From NCBI GenBank assembly GCA_004352715.1, contig SCFE01000062.1, positions 1,382,148-1,446,147 on the forward strand: DNA of 64,000 bases. Reading direction: 5' to 3'. The position numbers and the translations under genes were made by a program. The notes beneath the pieces were generated by a model. The model made no database searches. It saw nothing but the letters and a program-made list of their open reading frames with translations, and was not told the DNA's origin. This document shows positions 12,101 through 27,100 of the stretch, piece after piece (the first letter of the stretch is position 1; each line of letters starts with the position of its first letter). Source of the DNA: Hofstenia miamia (lineage: Eukaryota; Xenacoelomorpha; Acoela).

Positions 12101-15100
12101 AAAATAGGCACATTTACAATGGACAAGAAAAAATACACGTCTGATTTTATGCGATTCCTTCTTATATATCATCTGTTCATGGTGTTATTCTAAATACTTC
12201 AATATTTGATCAAAATAATCAATGTTCTTACATTTAATGGAAATAGTCATAAATGCATTTGAAGAACGACTTCCTCCAAAAATAGAACGTCATTATATAA
12301 AGCAGGCTCCATACATGCACATGCTATGGTTCTATAATTTATGCTTAAATGACATTCTCTTAAAAGTAAAATATAATGATACTATGAAATAATCATTAAT
12401 ATATATTTTTATGACGCTTTTTAAAACAATCTCGAACAGTACACTTTCATCATACCGTATCTCGACATAAAACTAATCTTTGTGCATTAATAATTGTCCA
12501 TGGTTGGTATTTAATATTGCAAAATATGTCGGTATTTAGAGGGCTAAGGAAATTTATTCGAGCATTAAATTCTGTAATTTTTTACAATGAATTCTAGAGA
12601 AGTCAAATGATGAAACACTACCTTGTGAAGAGGATCGTCATTTCTTTCTATAATTTGACGTCGATAAGTACAGCTTTGCTCGGCATGGTTCACAATTTGC
12701 CGGAGAAGTGGTGTACTGCGATTTTGCGTAAAAACTTCTTCTTTTGATAACTAAATTAAACAGCATAAAACAAACATTATTGAGACCGCAAAACGTTCTA
12801 TCTTCCAATTTGCAATATTCGGTGTAACCAAAAGTAAGGAAGAACTTAGATTGGTTATTGATTTTTCAAATTTAGCTCCGCTGAGCAGTATGCTTAAATT
12901 CTATCTGCCTTCATTTGTAAATGTCCTATTATTTCATGAACCTAAATCAAACGACATCGCTATTCAACTAGACTTACTAAAATCCCCTTTTTGCCATATA
13001 AATCTTCCTGAGCATCAAAGATTTAAGACATTTATTGACCTCTAGTACGCAGCTTCAAATTCATAAAATTACCAATTGGAATTTTGGTGGCACCTTTTGT
13101 CTGCCGAATGTTTACCAATTGCTTAGTAATGCCACTAAAAAATTATTGTTCCACAGCGTAGTCACACATAGGAAATCTCATTTTATATTCCCTGAAAAGA
13201 ATCTAGACATAATTATGAAACATATACAATTACTAAAGGAACTCGGTGTAGTATTCCAAGAGGAAAGATCGTATCTAATCCCTAAATCCATATTTGAAGC
13301 TAAGGGTTTTTGAATAAATTTACATAATTCGTCAGTTGAACTTACTCAAACAACTTATAACCACAATGCCGTTAGATATAAAAAAAGCAAGTTTTGCTCG
13401 GGCATGTCGCCCACCCATGGCCGCTGGTAGGGCCTTGGACCTAATAAAACAGTTAATTGAGGAAAACCAGAAGTCTAATATCAATTCATTAGTAGTACAA
13501 CTTTTTTTATTTTTTTCACCGAAGAAGCTTTATTGGAACAATCTATATAAAAATACTAATTTAAAGATATACTGTGATTCTAGCAAAGATTATGGAGGAA
13601 TTTGTATTAATTACTGGAATAATGAAATTTGTTGTATTACGTTCTTATTTCCCATGGAATTTCTTAAGGCACGTATTTATCAAAAATAACTTTTTTCCTA
13701 TTTAGCAGTTTAGAATGTGACGGCAGTCAACAATTTATACAGATTCTCAGCCCTTGTAGCAGGCAACTAAAAGATTCAGGATTACCTCAGATGAAATCCC
13801 TGAAATTGCACCAGCCTCGAACAATTTGGGAATGGGTTCCCTCGGAGTTGGGAATGGGTTCCCTCGGAGGACAATTTAGCTGTCACCATCTAGAGGCACC
13901 AATTTTCATTGTTTGTATTGTAACATTAGTTAGTATAACTTTTTTAAATTTGCTAACTATATAAATAGTTGCGCAGAAGTAAAATATTATCATTCGTAAA
14001 CATTTTATGTTAAAAGGAAAAAGAAAAACAATTCGGAGAAGACCACAAGACAATTACAAGAGTGGGCTCAAGGTCAATATGTTCATAATACGGCAGTAGC
14101 AAGAATTTTAAAGAAGTATGTTTTGCAAGGCAATATTGCTGCATTGAAGCTGTTTTTAGCACAAAATTGTGGTGCCGTATTAATCTTAAAGGTTATTTGA
14201 CATCTGGAGGAAATTGCTTGAACTAAGTTGGACCTTCATACAAGAAAACTTTTTGTGAGAAGGCCTTCGGGCATTGGAATGCGGGATAAGAAAAGATACA
14301 CTGTGAAAACTATGAAAAAAAGGCGGAAAGTCGTTGATTGTTGCATTTGGTCATCCGGTCAGCAAAAACTGCCTCGCATCGATGGCACCCTCAATAGCCG
14401 CGCTACATTGACCTACTAAGTTGCAACTTGTTGGCTCTTATGGGAAGTGGGAGATATTGCAGCAAAATGGAGCTTCTTGTCACACTTCTAGAGAAACACA
14501 TCAATTCCGGATTATCAATATTGAGCAATTGGGGAGCACAGTTTCTGGACTTAAACATTATTGAGAGTATATGGCAAATTATCAAAGACAAAATTGCCTG
14601 TCGGTAAATAAACACTGTTGAAGAACTCTGGAAAGCTGCTGAGGACGAATTCACAAATACCTCGGATGAATACATCAAAAAAGTCTTCGACAGCATACCT
14701 CGAAGAATGGAAAAGGTTATTCGAAGAAAAGGCTTCTCCTTCTTCATAATGACTGCAAGAGATTCTAATACGATTTTGTATTTTAACATTTCTTATAATT
14801 TAATGCCATTGTATGTTCTTGTAAGATAATACATCCATTAGTTTGTTAACTTCTCATTACTTTTGCACAGTTCAGTGCATCATGATAGTTTCTAAATTTT
14901 ACAAAAAATGGACAATGAAAAATACAATATTAGAGAAGATATTATAACTTAGTGAACACACGTGCATCATTTCGAAATATCATTTGCCCCAAAATGACCG
15001 CAAACCATGATCTCAGGACACATTTGTCAAATGATTTACATAGTTCTCAATACTTTTGCACACAACGGTATTCTAAGTGATCACTGTAAACATCAAGGCG

Positions 15101-18100
15101 TTGCCTCAGATCCATTGCTATAATTAGTAGTCAATATTCACATCATGCATACAAAAAATGCTTAATTAAATATACATGTATTATACATATTTACGATTTG
15201 TTTAGAGTTATTGAGATTTCTATTCGTTTCGCAGCTATTTGAATAAAAATTTTGGTTTCTCTAAACATAAACGGACAATTGATTCAAGTTGAAACAAATT
15301 AACAGTATTCAGATTAATATTTCTAGATGGTTCAAATTTCCTATAGCAATATATTTTGAAATCAGAATTTAGTTTTTAGACAAAGTGATGTTAAAAATCA
15401 TGAAAGGACATATTTCATAACCCATGCTTCAAACTACTACTACTTTCATAAACTGAAAACTACATCTATTATTGTATAAACTTGGCAATATTGTAATGAT
15501 AGTTATTATTGAATTTCAGATGACAGTTGTGATATTTAGGTCAACTACTTTTCTATTTGGGTAAAAATCATTTATTCTATACAACAAAGATTAATGCATA
15601 AATACTAAAAAATTCATATTAAGAAGAGAAAATTTGAAATCCTGTAAAATGCGAAAGGAAGCATAGCGAAAAAGGAAAATTACATGAAAGGGAAAATGGA
15701 AGGAAGATAATATACTCTAGTCTTGGGAAAAACCAGCCTAATAAAGTCTTTTATTATTATTGTTATTAATGATAGTGATATTTTCAATATCCTTAAAAAG
15801 CAATAATGATTCTAGATTCACTTTCCTCCACATGCAATTATAAGTTCGTGTGCACAGGTCACTAACGTGTGTTAAACATTTAACATGTGTTCTTTTAAAC
15901 TTAAAGTCAGCTGAAGAAACTATTTAGTATATTTTAACCCTTCCGATCACTGAATAGTTTCTTGAGAGTTTGCAGTATTAGAAACCACCTTGCCCAAAAA
16001 CGAAATTGACAACATTAAAAATCTCCCTAGACCAAACCAAGAGTGGATGGACAATTCCTAAAGCAAGATGAAGCTTCTTGCCAAATTGCAATATCAGCAA
16101 CTCAATTTTGACACGCTAACTATAATTGTCAGGGTTTTTATAGATGTAAATTTATTTTTTCACCTGATCGAGAACAAAGCATAATGTATAATTGAGATCA
16201 GAAAGTCGATCTTCGGGACTGTTCAATTGATCTCTTTCAATATTAAGAGCTATATCCAGTAATTCTTGAGGTCTCTTGAACTCTCCGGCTTGACATCTAA
16301 ATGTAGAATATTTGATCGAAGGAAAGTAAATATTTCCCCATAACACATATGATGTTTTTTGCGCAAATTTCTGAATGGCATTTGGAAATATAATTCCATT
16401 TTTATAATACATTTATAAGAAAATAATGACCAACATAAGTTTTTGTAAACTTCAATTTTGATGTATTATATCAACCTTTGAGCTAAATGTAGTTTAGTAA
16501 CAATATCTAAATGCCCATATATAATGTTATGAAGCCTAAAGGATTATGTGACAAATTACATGCAAAGATGTTGGGCATTTTCAATAAAAGTGAAAATTGG
16601 AGATTGTGGGCTTGGCTGAAAAAATGCTAGCATTAAAAGAGAAATGGCGTTAGTTGTACATCGAAAAAAATATGATAAAGCTGTGTAATTCGGCAAAATA
16701 TTTCACGACATTTTCTTTTCCTTGTTTAATAGCAAACACATGAGTAATCCAGTAATAACATCACGAATAAGTTTTGATCATTTCGAAAATGTACATTAAA
16801 TTTATGTTTTGCTCCGACTACATACTGAACATTATCTTAGAAAACTTTGAAGGGAATAGAATCGAAGCAAAAATTTACTGAATCTCTCAGTGTAAGAACA
16901 TAGTTTATACGAAATTGCGTTTATGAAATTCAGGCATAGTGTGATTTATGTATTACGCTGTCTAACAACGATCAATCAACTAGGGAAATTTCGAGAAGCA
17001 TAGAGCAAATACATCAAACCAAATTAAAATGAACTTTGAACGATGTAAATAAATCTCTTTAAAAAAAGCTAAAGCGGGTGAACCACTATCAATAGGGTTG
17101 GCAAATTACGGTAACCTAGAAACTGCTTACAGATAACTGAATAGTAACTGCGGTAACCTGGTAAAATACTCTGATGTCCTGCATATCCAATAATTATTGA
17201 GAAATTTGTCAAGTAGATGTCCAGTTAGTAGTTCATTGTTTGTATGACTGCAATAACCACACCACTACGTAGTGACACGGAAATGCGACCTCATCAGTCA
17301 CTTGAAAAAAAGGTGTTGCTACTATTCCCCAATTACCTGTCGTGGTAACTTCAAGTTATTATTTCCTAAATTTACTAGTAATTTATTAGTAAGCATATTT
17401 ACTAGTAAGTAGTAACCTGCCAACCCTAACTATCAAATTTGAATGATCAATATTTGACAAACAAAATGTGTGACGAACGTTCGTCAGTGTATCATCCCCG
17501 TCAAACACGCCATCAGACAAGCCATCAAACCTCCCATCAGAGAAAATTAAAATAATTTAGATATTTTCCGTCAAACTAATTAGTTAATTAAAACGGGTAA
17601 AGACACCATTAAATTATTCCCTTACCTAACCCGTATCAATATTATAGGAGATTGAAAAACCCCTAAATGGGAACTATATACATATATATATATATATATA
17701 TTTCCTTATGAGCCTCAAGGATTAAACTACTGGGTTACATCATTATTACATCAAAGACATCTTAATTAGGCAACTTACATGAGGTTGGCTAATTTCTCCA
17801 AGTAACGAGATTTTTCAGAATAATTCATGTTCTCATCTCTTTGAATGTCTTCTGCCATTTCAGAATATACCTCTTGCATTTTCTTATACCCATCATCACC
17901 ATGCATCTAAATACACAACGCATAGTTCCTAAATTTACCTTAGAAATTAGGAGAAGGTCGACGAATGCTAAATAAAAAAAGCTCCAATCATTTATGGAGT
18001 GGTTTTTAGCATCATTACCTAACATTTTCAATTAGCCAAGGGGAGCCTTAATAGAAAAAAAAGTCAAATAACCCATAAATCCATCAAAACAAAATCAATG

Positions 18101-21100
18101 CAATTATGCCACCACACGTCATAAGAGAAGTGGTAGGTAACAAGAAAATATATCGGAACGACCACTTTTATACACAAATCACAACTGAATAGCTTCCAAT
18201 TTTCTAAAACCGCATTTTATAGTTTTATAAAGGTGAAAAAGAGAGGAGCCGGATGTATCCGGGTTTTTCAAATGATGCCTCTATATACTACCAAACTACA
18301 CGAACGGGTAACATTGGCAAAAAAGTAGGTCACTGTACAGGCAACCAATGCGGCTTTTGAGCGCATAACAATTGGCCGAACACCATTACCAAAAAACATG
18401 CCATGCCTCTACCTGATCAAAACATTAAATCTTAATAAAGTATTTGAACAAATAATTTTTTCCTAATAATACCGAAACCGAATCAAAATCACAACTACGC
18501 TTTTGCCAAAAAATGACCGAAACCAAATCGAAGTTAAAAAACCGAAGTCATCTTTCTCAAATATCAATAAATAATCAATAAATATTTTCACGCATATTAA
18601 ATGGACTACATCCTGATGTCAGAAAAACTAGCACTATCCTCGAAAATTCGATTTCTATTTGTAAATCAAATTTTATTTCAAAATACGTTATCCGGTAAAA
18701 TCCGGTACACGCGTTAAATTTTACCGGATACCTGATTCAGGCACGTCCCTATTGTTTTTCAATAGAGGGAAGCTAAAAACATGCGCGAGTACAAAGGGGG
18801 GCTAAGCCTACTCACTAAAAGCAAATATTTGATAAAGCCACTCACGAAAATGAACAACCCACTAAATAATGAAGGCTGTTTTAACTTTAGCCCCTTCAAA
18901 TTTTTAAATCTGCACTCGGCTCTGCTTAAAAAAACGCCAAAATATTTTTTTTGGCTATGAAAACTAAATACAATTGGAATAAAAATCAAATTGCATATAG
19001 GCTATGCAACACAAAGATCTAATAAGGTGATATTTTTTCAAATTTTTTGTGTTTTATAGTAATTACATTTTGCCCTTGTTAAATCAAAATCTTCTAAATA
19101 TGTACAAAAGTGGGCTAAAAAGAAAAACACCTTGTTGTTGTTCCGAAAAACTTCGCCGATGTGCAATAATGAACTTTTACTGTGATCATTTTCCTGATAT
19201 CCTATAAAATACCACTGTCATCTTCTAGGAATAAATTATGTTAATTCTCAAACAAGTATATTTACTTGAATTGAAATATTATCAAATTTATATAAAAATT
19301 CTTTGTGCTTGTGTTTCTGATAAACTATTCTATTTCAACGAAAGTTTGCAATAAAAAGGGGCAATTATCACTGCAGTTCTATTGAAAGAAATATATTCCG
19401 TTGCAAAGATGGAATTTGTATTTTGTCACATTTACACAGTTCAAATTTGCTAATGTATATGTATGCCATTTCTTCGCATCAGTTGTTGAGCACATCCCCT
19501 CAGCATCAAATCATAAAAGCAAACAAACTAGAAATCTGAAATCCCGCAATATCAATCTCATCCCTACAATCAAATAAAAATTAAGAACTCACAATCCGAT
19601 TGTCAATTTGTCAAATTAAAAAACGTATTACCTGACGAAATATTTTCATTAAGGTTGTACAATAGAGCCCATGAATAATCATGTCATTATCGTAGACAAT
19701 GTCAAGAACACTCCAATCTTTTAGAAAGCAAAGCAACCGCTTATGATCGTTGATTGCAAGACAATGAATGGGGAACTCCTTAAAAACTAGCAGTATCACA
19801 AACATCAAGTTAAATAAATAACACAAATATATTAAACATGATGAAGCCGCTGAAAAGAACACAACTCAAAGAAAATTAACTTTGAAATCTTACTTCAACT
19901 TTCCGCTCAATAATGTTATAATCTTCAAAATAGTCTGCCAATTTCCTATGCCACCAGTTGCGGATCTTCTTTGTGAGGTGCTTTTGGTCTTCAGCATTAG
20001 CAGCGAAATACCTAAATAGCATGCATTGCAAAAAAACAAAAACGTATTAAAACCTTGATGTACTGAAGTATAGGAAACTAAAAATTACCACCACCTTAAA
20101 TTTGTACGACAGTAAATTGAACATTACAAACCAATATTACTAAAATTGGATTTTGATCATTTGTTTATTCTAACAGTTCGTATAATTGGGTATTGATTAC
20201 TCATACATATTAATTGCGTTGTACATTAAAATAGAATACTTTTTCCGCACAACTTTAGAGAGAGATCGATGATAAAAATCTAAACGACCTTCCCCTGGTT
20301 GTCCATATGGTCGTAGAAAACGACGTAAGGCATGGTAAACAGGAGACCATTCAGCCGCTGGAAGTGGTCCAATGTCCTTGAGTGATTTTTCCCGTTTCTC
20401 AGCACAACCCTTTTCATCGACCTTCTGCATTTCTCCTAGAATTATTAAGGTTTAATAAAAACGTGAAGCACAGTTCACAAATTATCGGAAAAAATTGATA
20501 TCGATAATTTTAAAGATTTCTTAGCAAAGCTAACAATAAATTCTACAGAATTCAAATTTAAATGTCAACTCACAAATTTTTGTAGTGCCCTAAATTGTAT
20601 CAAAAAACTTATTTGAGAAGCCTTAAAAATTTTAAAACATCGGATATTTTATTGGACGCTACAGAAAACATATATATCCAGATTTGACGACACTTCAAAA
20701 ATAGAATATAAGGGAAGAAGAATGTATGACATTACACACCATACTCAGAAACATCATCCCAATCCTTGGGGATTAGATTTTCATCATCACCGAGAAGTTG
20801 AAGTAGCTCCCTCTCAAGAAGCCCATGACATGAAACCTCGAGAAATGAAAGAGTGGCGACCATTAAATGCCCACCATGTTCTTTCTCAAATCGGGTTAAG
20901 ACCTGCTCCAATAGCCTAAAAATCATTTCAAGAAATACAAAAGTGAAACTAAGTATTTTCAATTTCGAAGGAGACATACAAATTACTTACGGAAATAAGC
21001 CATCAGCAAGTTGGTTGATTTTGTCAGCAACTTTACTGAATTGACCAAATACACGCAGTTCCTCGCATGCAATTGTTAGCCATAGTGGATTGTGAGAAGC

Positions 21101-24100
21101 ACTTTTGTTTAATAGGAGTGACATTTGTTCGGGATCAAGAATTTTACTATAACGGCTCAACCACTGCCTTACAATTGTCTAAAACGGTAACATAAATACG
21201 ATAAATGACCAACTTAAGCGACAAAACAAAAAGCATAAAAACTTAGGATAGCATTATAGGCTGAAGAAGTTTTGGTTAAGGGCATTTACTACCCAGCATA
21301 TTAATTAAGAAGACGTTTACTGTTTAAATTAAAAAACTAATGAGGTGTTTTTGGAAAAGTTTATTTTAGAGGGACAGTTGCCCTCCCCTTTCGTGAAACT
21401 GTAGAATAGTGCTCATTAAACGATTTCAAAAGCCAGTGAAAACAGCACAATTAGTATAAAACTGCCCTTCAAAAAACTACTGCTGCACAGTTTCAAACTG
21501 CGATGTATTTCCTAAAATTTAACTTAAATGTAGAGAGACAACAAGAATAAAATTAAAAGCAAAATGATTAACTTAAAGCACAAGTTAATGAAAAAATATT
21601 TGCCATTTCACATTTCATCGACCGTGAGAAAAGTTGTACATCAGCATGTACAGTAGCTTTTCTACTACATATTGTAATAGGCGCAGTGGTAATGATCTTA
21701 TCCGCAGAACGTATATTATTATTTAATCTTCTGGTTTATATAGGAAATAGAAATTTTTTTTAAACGTTTTGTAGTAATTCTATCATAGTTAATGAAAAAA
21801 ATTTTCATGTTGAGTGGCGCATTAAATTAAATGTAAAAAGCGTGTTAATTTTAAGTGCTCGTCCATGTATTCGATGTTTAACGGTTTACAGTTATTTTTC
21901 TTTAATAGTCTCTGTTGAAGTCAATCGTCTTTGTTGTATTGAATTAAGTCAATTTCAATTCAACAAAGTCTATGTTGAATTCAAAAAAGCTTTTTACAGA
22001 AAATAGCTAAAAATACCTTTGTTTGATGGTCGAAAAAATCTGTAAAAATGCAAAAAAATCATAAAAATTAATTACATGAAATAAAATTTTTTGTAGTTTT
22101 GTTCAAAAATATATTCCAAATATGAATCGATTTCGAAAATTTTTGAATGAAACAACAATTATTGACTTCCTCCATTTGTTAATTTATTCAAGTACCTAAG
22201 CATATTCCTATAATATGTTTCGCTATCTTCAGATGAAATCACAAAAAACCATTTTCTATTTAATTTTTTTAATTGAGTTTTATTCGATTGTCGTTGTCTA
22301 ATTAGGCAGTTGTTCCATTTTGCAAAACAATTCTCAAAAGGGTTGAGAAAAGGACAGTAGAGAGAAATGAAACCATTACGCAAAATGAGTATAACATTGT
22401 GTATCCTAGCACTGTCTATATTACAAGTAGGATCTATAATACATTTTTCATGATTGAAAATGTTGTTCTTTGTGCTAAAAGTGATCAAGGTCTTATTGCA
22501 AAAGTGCTTACTATTAACTCTTCCTGTCAAATTAACTTATTGACAATAAATATTTTGTTACAAGAAAATATTGCAAGTAATGAATTTTTTATAAACATTT
22601 TTTGAAGATTTTTACGAGCATCAAATAAGGGCTATTTTTAGCTAGTTTATATACAAGGCATTTTTAATTCAATAGGAATTTTTTGAATGCAACAGACCTT
22701 TTTGAATGCAACAGATTTTTTGAATGCAACAGAAACTTTATTAAAGAAAAATTACTGTAACTGGAACAATGACATTTTCATGTTAGCTGCCAATGGCTAA
22801 AAAACAAATCAAGACAGCATTACCATAAACGATTTTGAAACTTAATGCAAAGAAAGTAATTCAAAATTAATTTTCAGCATTATTTTGATAAGTGGAGTAA
22901 TAAAATTTCTTACAACAATCAAAAAATTTCAATTACAAAAACTACAAAAGCATTAATTCATATTTTTATAAAGCGTATTTGATTAAACTGTGTTAAAAAT
23001 ATTATTTAGCCAGTGCATTTTTAAAAACTCGATACTTTCTGATTGGCTTAAAACCAATCTAAGCTGTTGCGAAATAAAACGGTAATTAACAGGAACTGGA
23101 ATAAAAGTATTTACTTTTTTTACTTTTTTCATACTACCTTAAGAAATTTTCAGAAAAAATCAGTTGTTTACCAAAAACATTGAGTGTACCAAGAAGTGTG
23201 CATTGTCTCATGCAACTCATATTTCTAAGAAAAGAGGTTACACCACAGCGTATTTTTGTCTTCTACAGTAACTACTTGCGATGGGTGCTGCTATAAAGGA
23301 GGGTGGTGAAGGACAATCTCACACATGCTTGGATTGATTGCATGCATCAATATTGACTTTGAAGCAATTAGCTAATTACATGCATGTGTGATTCAATGTC
23401 ACAGTCCAATTAAATATCAGTGGTACTTAGTGAAAACGAGAGCATGATTCCTCCCCATTTAGTCCGCCGCTATTGAAGAGTACAACGTAGAGAACTTGAA
23501 ACTAGTTTAAGCACTCTGTCTATCTTTGAAAAGTGTTGACAACGTCATTTTGTGTATATTTCGTAACTGCGAACTGAGGTATCGCCAAAACTCACAGAAC
23601 GAAACACATAGAAAATGAGCAACAATCTAACCTCAAGACGCAGAAGGTTTGCCCATTCAAGCCAGATATGAGGGCTAAAAATGAGCGAACGCGCTTTCAG
23701 GGGAAATATAAAGCGGATAACTCGCACAAGTACAACTCATTTGGCAGGTTTCTGAAAGCCGAACTGGAATATAATTTACAAGCGAAAGCTTCATGAGAAA
23801 GCAATAAATCGATGTCGTGTTGAATAAGAAGAAAATTGTGATGCAGAATTTGCTGTCCAACTCGACGCTTTAGGTACTTTACGATAATCGCACGGCAAGA
23901 AACAAGAAAATGTTGTCGTTTTATTGGTGGGAGATATTTCGTGCACAGCAAGGCCACATCTACTCAAGCGCAACTACGCCTCAATGTGTAACACGAGATA
24001 CTGTTAAGGAGTTATTTTGGAGCAAAGAAAATTTCAAATTGTTGGTCATCGATGGTGCAGCATACTGTGTTAAAGCAGAAAGGCAAATGAAGGTTTTGTT

Positions 24101-27100
24101 CCCAAATATGAAACAGATTAACCTGCGCCAGGTACCATAACACAAATGTTCAAAAACTATTAAAAACACATTTTCTTGCCTTCAAACTGTACGCAAACTG
24201 AACCCACTTGCAGAAAAATGCACATCGGATTTAAAGATGAGTCTGTAGAAATGCTATGAGAGACGGGGGTCATTTCCTGTTCCAATAGTCACAAGTATGC
24301 TAAATTGAATTTCACACAAAATTTGTATTAGGCGGTGTACTTGGCTCAACTGCAGATCTGTCTAGCTGAGAAGTGGACTCAAATCGCAACGTTGCTCGAA
24401 GGGTTGCAACAACGTCATTGTTGAAAAGTAAAGTCGGCATTTTTTCACATTCAATCTCAATTATAGCTTGTAAATTTAATCTGAGCGAGACTCCTAAGCT
24501 ATGGGTTAACAATTGATCAGCAATTGGCGATATTTATCGAATTCAAAGCGTCAATTTTTGGAACTGATGCTGGGTACAATGGGACAGTTTGCCTTCTAAA
24601 AACCCTCCCTGATAACGTCTGTTCAGTCTCCTGAAAAGTAAACTCGATAACTGTAAAAACAAATGCCGAAACGGTCTTTAGACTATTAAATCGTTCGATC
24701 CCCTTTTTTTACATTTTCACGTCTCTTTCTCACTAAAAACACCCTTTTTGCCAATATATTTTATTTTTATTTTTGTTCCGATTTCTGGTAATTAATGTTT
24801 TTACGAATTTTTTATGCTTCAGAAAATTTCAAACACACTGGAAACGTAATCAGATTACTTTCAATCTTAGTTTCAAAAATTCTGAAACAAGAAACCGCTA
24901 TTTTAAAGTTACAAAAAATTGTAACAAATTTTGAAACAAGCGAATAAATCTGATAAAATTCAAGAGCCCTGATGAAATGTACAAACAATGCGGCGGTAAA
25001 TGGCTTTGTTATGAAGGCTATCAAGTTGGATGCGAAATGATTAGGGTGCTGATGCGGTTTCACACTTCTAATTTCAGCCTATGTATCAGGAGATGATAAA
25101 AAGCAAAGTGCATTATAAATGGCTTGTTCTGAAACGATGCATTGCTGACAATGCCGCTGAGCAGTTTCTTGAAAGCTGTGCGATATCTGGCTTATATTTG
25201 GAAGCAGGTTGGTTCGACATGAAGGTTGAGTCACCTCGGATCAAAACGGGTCAAGGTGCTTTATGTACGAAATTTAAAAAAGCATTTCTCCACTTGCAAA
25301 ATTTTTTGCCACAAAAACTGTAAAATCCAACTTCTCTATTTGTTTGCTTAGCCAACAGCCAGATTATAATTTATGTTCAGTAAAGGAGTTCTATTTAGAG
25401 CTCCTTTGTTCATTTAACTTCACGGACGTCGCACCAATATGCTGGACGGGTAGGGTCAAGAAAGTAGAGCAGATCGGGTCGGGGTACCTGGCTTCAAGCT
25501 GGTTATCTTTGATAGGAACACTTAAATTTATCTGTCAGTAACTCCGCACTCAATAGTACATATACATAGCTCATTTATTCAACAATGCAATAGCATGTAT
25601 GTACTTTGAAATGTATTATAAAACTTATACATACTACACAGGAAATAATGTGCTCCTAGGTCCACAATAATGGACTACATGTTTCGGAATTATTCTTTAT
25701 ATTGGAGATTCCTAAGATATTATTTCTCAATCCCTTCAACATAGCATTTGGGAAGTTGGTCTGTGCTGATGCATAGAGCCAGAATTCCTATCTATCTATC
25801 TTCATCAAAACTTTGTGTTAAAGAATGATAAATAAATTACCGCACGATCGATTGAATCTAAAGGCTTGACAAATTCTTCTAAGCATGTACGCTCGCGCTT
25901 CTGCAGTTGCAAATGGGGTAGAGAACCATCAATCATAGACATAATAACACTAAATAATTAAAATTTATTATAAATCAATCGAGATTTTACACTCGATGCG
26001 TTCAGCAACAATTGAAGTCAATTTACCGAATTTTTGGTGCCAATCTTTTTGGAAGCCAAGTAAAAAGGTTCTGATCCTTTTCTTCATCCAATTGATTAAC
26101 TGCATCAATTAAAAGAATAATAGGTGATGATGATTCATTCATTAAAATTCCATTCACCATATGACACACCGACTCAAAATCTTTTGGTAGACTTTTAGAC
26201 TAAAATCAAACAATTAAGATTGGTCAAGAATTCTAAATTTCCTATTCACCAAGTTGGTACAATAGTTCTTCATGGTGTCCCCAAAATAAATTTGACTAAA
26301 GAAAACATTGTTTACAGCAATGTCTCGATTGCGGTGGGATCAGGAAGGAAAAAAGTTACATCTCTTAACCAAATAATTAATGTGCCAAATGAAGTCAAAA
26401 TCAAAATATTTTTGGTAAGTAAAACAATCAGTTTACTTAAAATTAGAGAGTTCGTAATACCAGACAAAATCGTCAATCCAGAGATTTTAATCCTTTAGTA
26501 AATGCTTAAATCAATTTAAAAAGTTCATATTAAATAATTACTAGCAATGCTTCAAACGATTTAACCAACAGCATGCTTCGATAAGCAACAAATAAATCAA
26601 ATTTAAAGAGGTTGAGCTAAAACCGCATCATAAACTACTATTAATACAATTTGAATGAACTTACAGGAAAAATATTGGTTTCTCTGAGAAAACGCTTTAA
26701 CAAGCTCTCTAAATCTGTAGAACTAGGAGTTGCACCAACGAAATGATAAAATATCTTCCATTCTTGGTCAGATGAGCTAAAATACATACAAAAGAATATT
26801 ATATTTCAACACACCTAGGCAATTTTAAGTGTCCTCCTGAAATCGCAGCTGAAATCTTATCGGTGGCCTTAGCCATTATTGAGGTCTTTCCCAAGCCAGG
26901 TTCACCCAATATGATCAAAGGAACATCGCGACTTGGATCTTCCACATAATCGACGATACTTTTCAACACTTCATCGCGACCAATTAGAGAATCACTTCGA
27001 CTTTTCATAAATGCCTAAACAGTGAATTTCAATAAATTTTATTAACTGCTAGTGAAAAATAGAATACAGTATAAGCAATTTTAAATATTAAGAATTCAAT

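Noticed and set aside
17672-17703. TA-rich run as a regulatory element
   Set aside because: Plain AT dinucleotide microsatellite within an intron.
17923-18031. Possible extra NACHT-TPR exon (LGNDAKNHSINDW)
   Set aside because: Needs phase 1 on entry, while the neighbouring exons at 19632 and 17906 join directly in phase 0, and a stop precedes it.
23675-23973. Overlapping minus-strand ORFs at 23.7-24.0 kb
   Set aside because: Antisense to the CGGBP1-like hAT relic. No conserved motif in any of the three frames.
26220-26498. 92-residue plus-strand ORF
   Set aside because: Lies in an intron of the NACHT gene opposite well-supported exons. No domain, and composition is intron-like.
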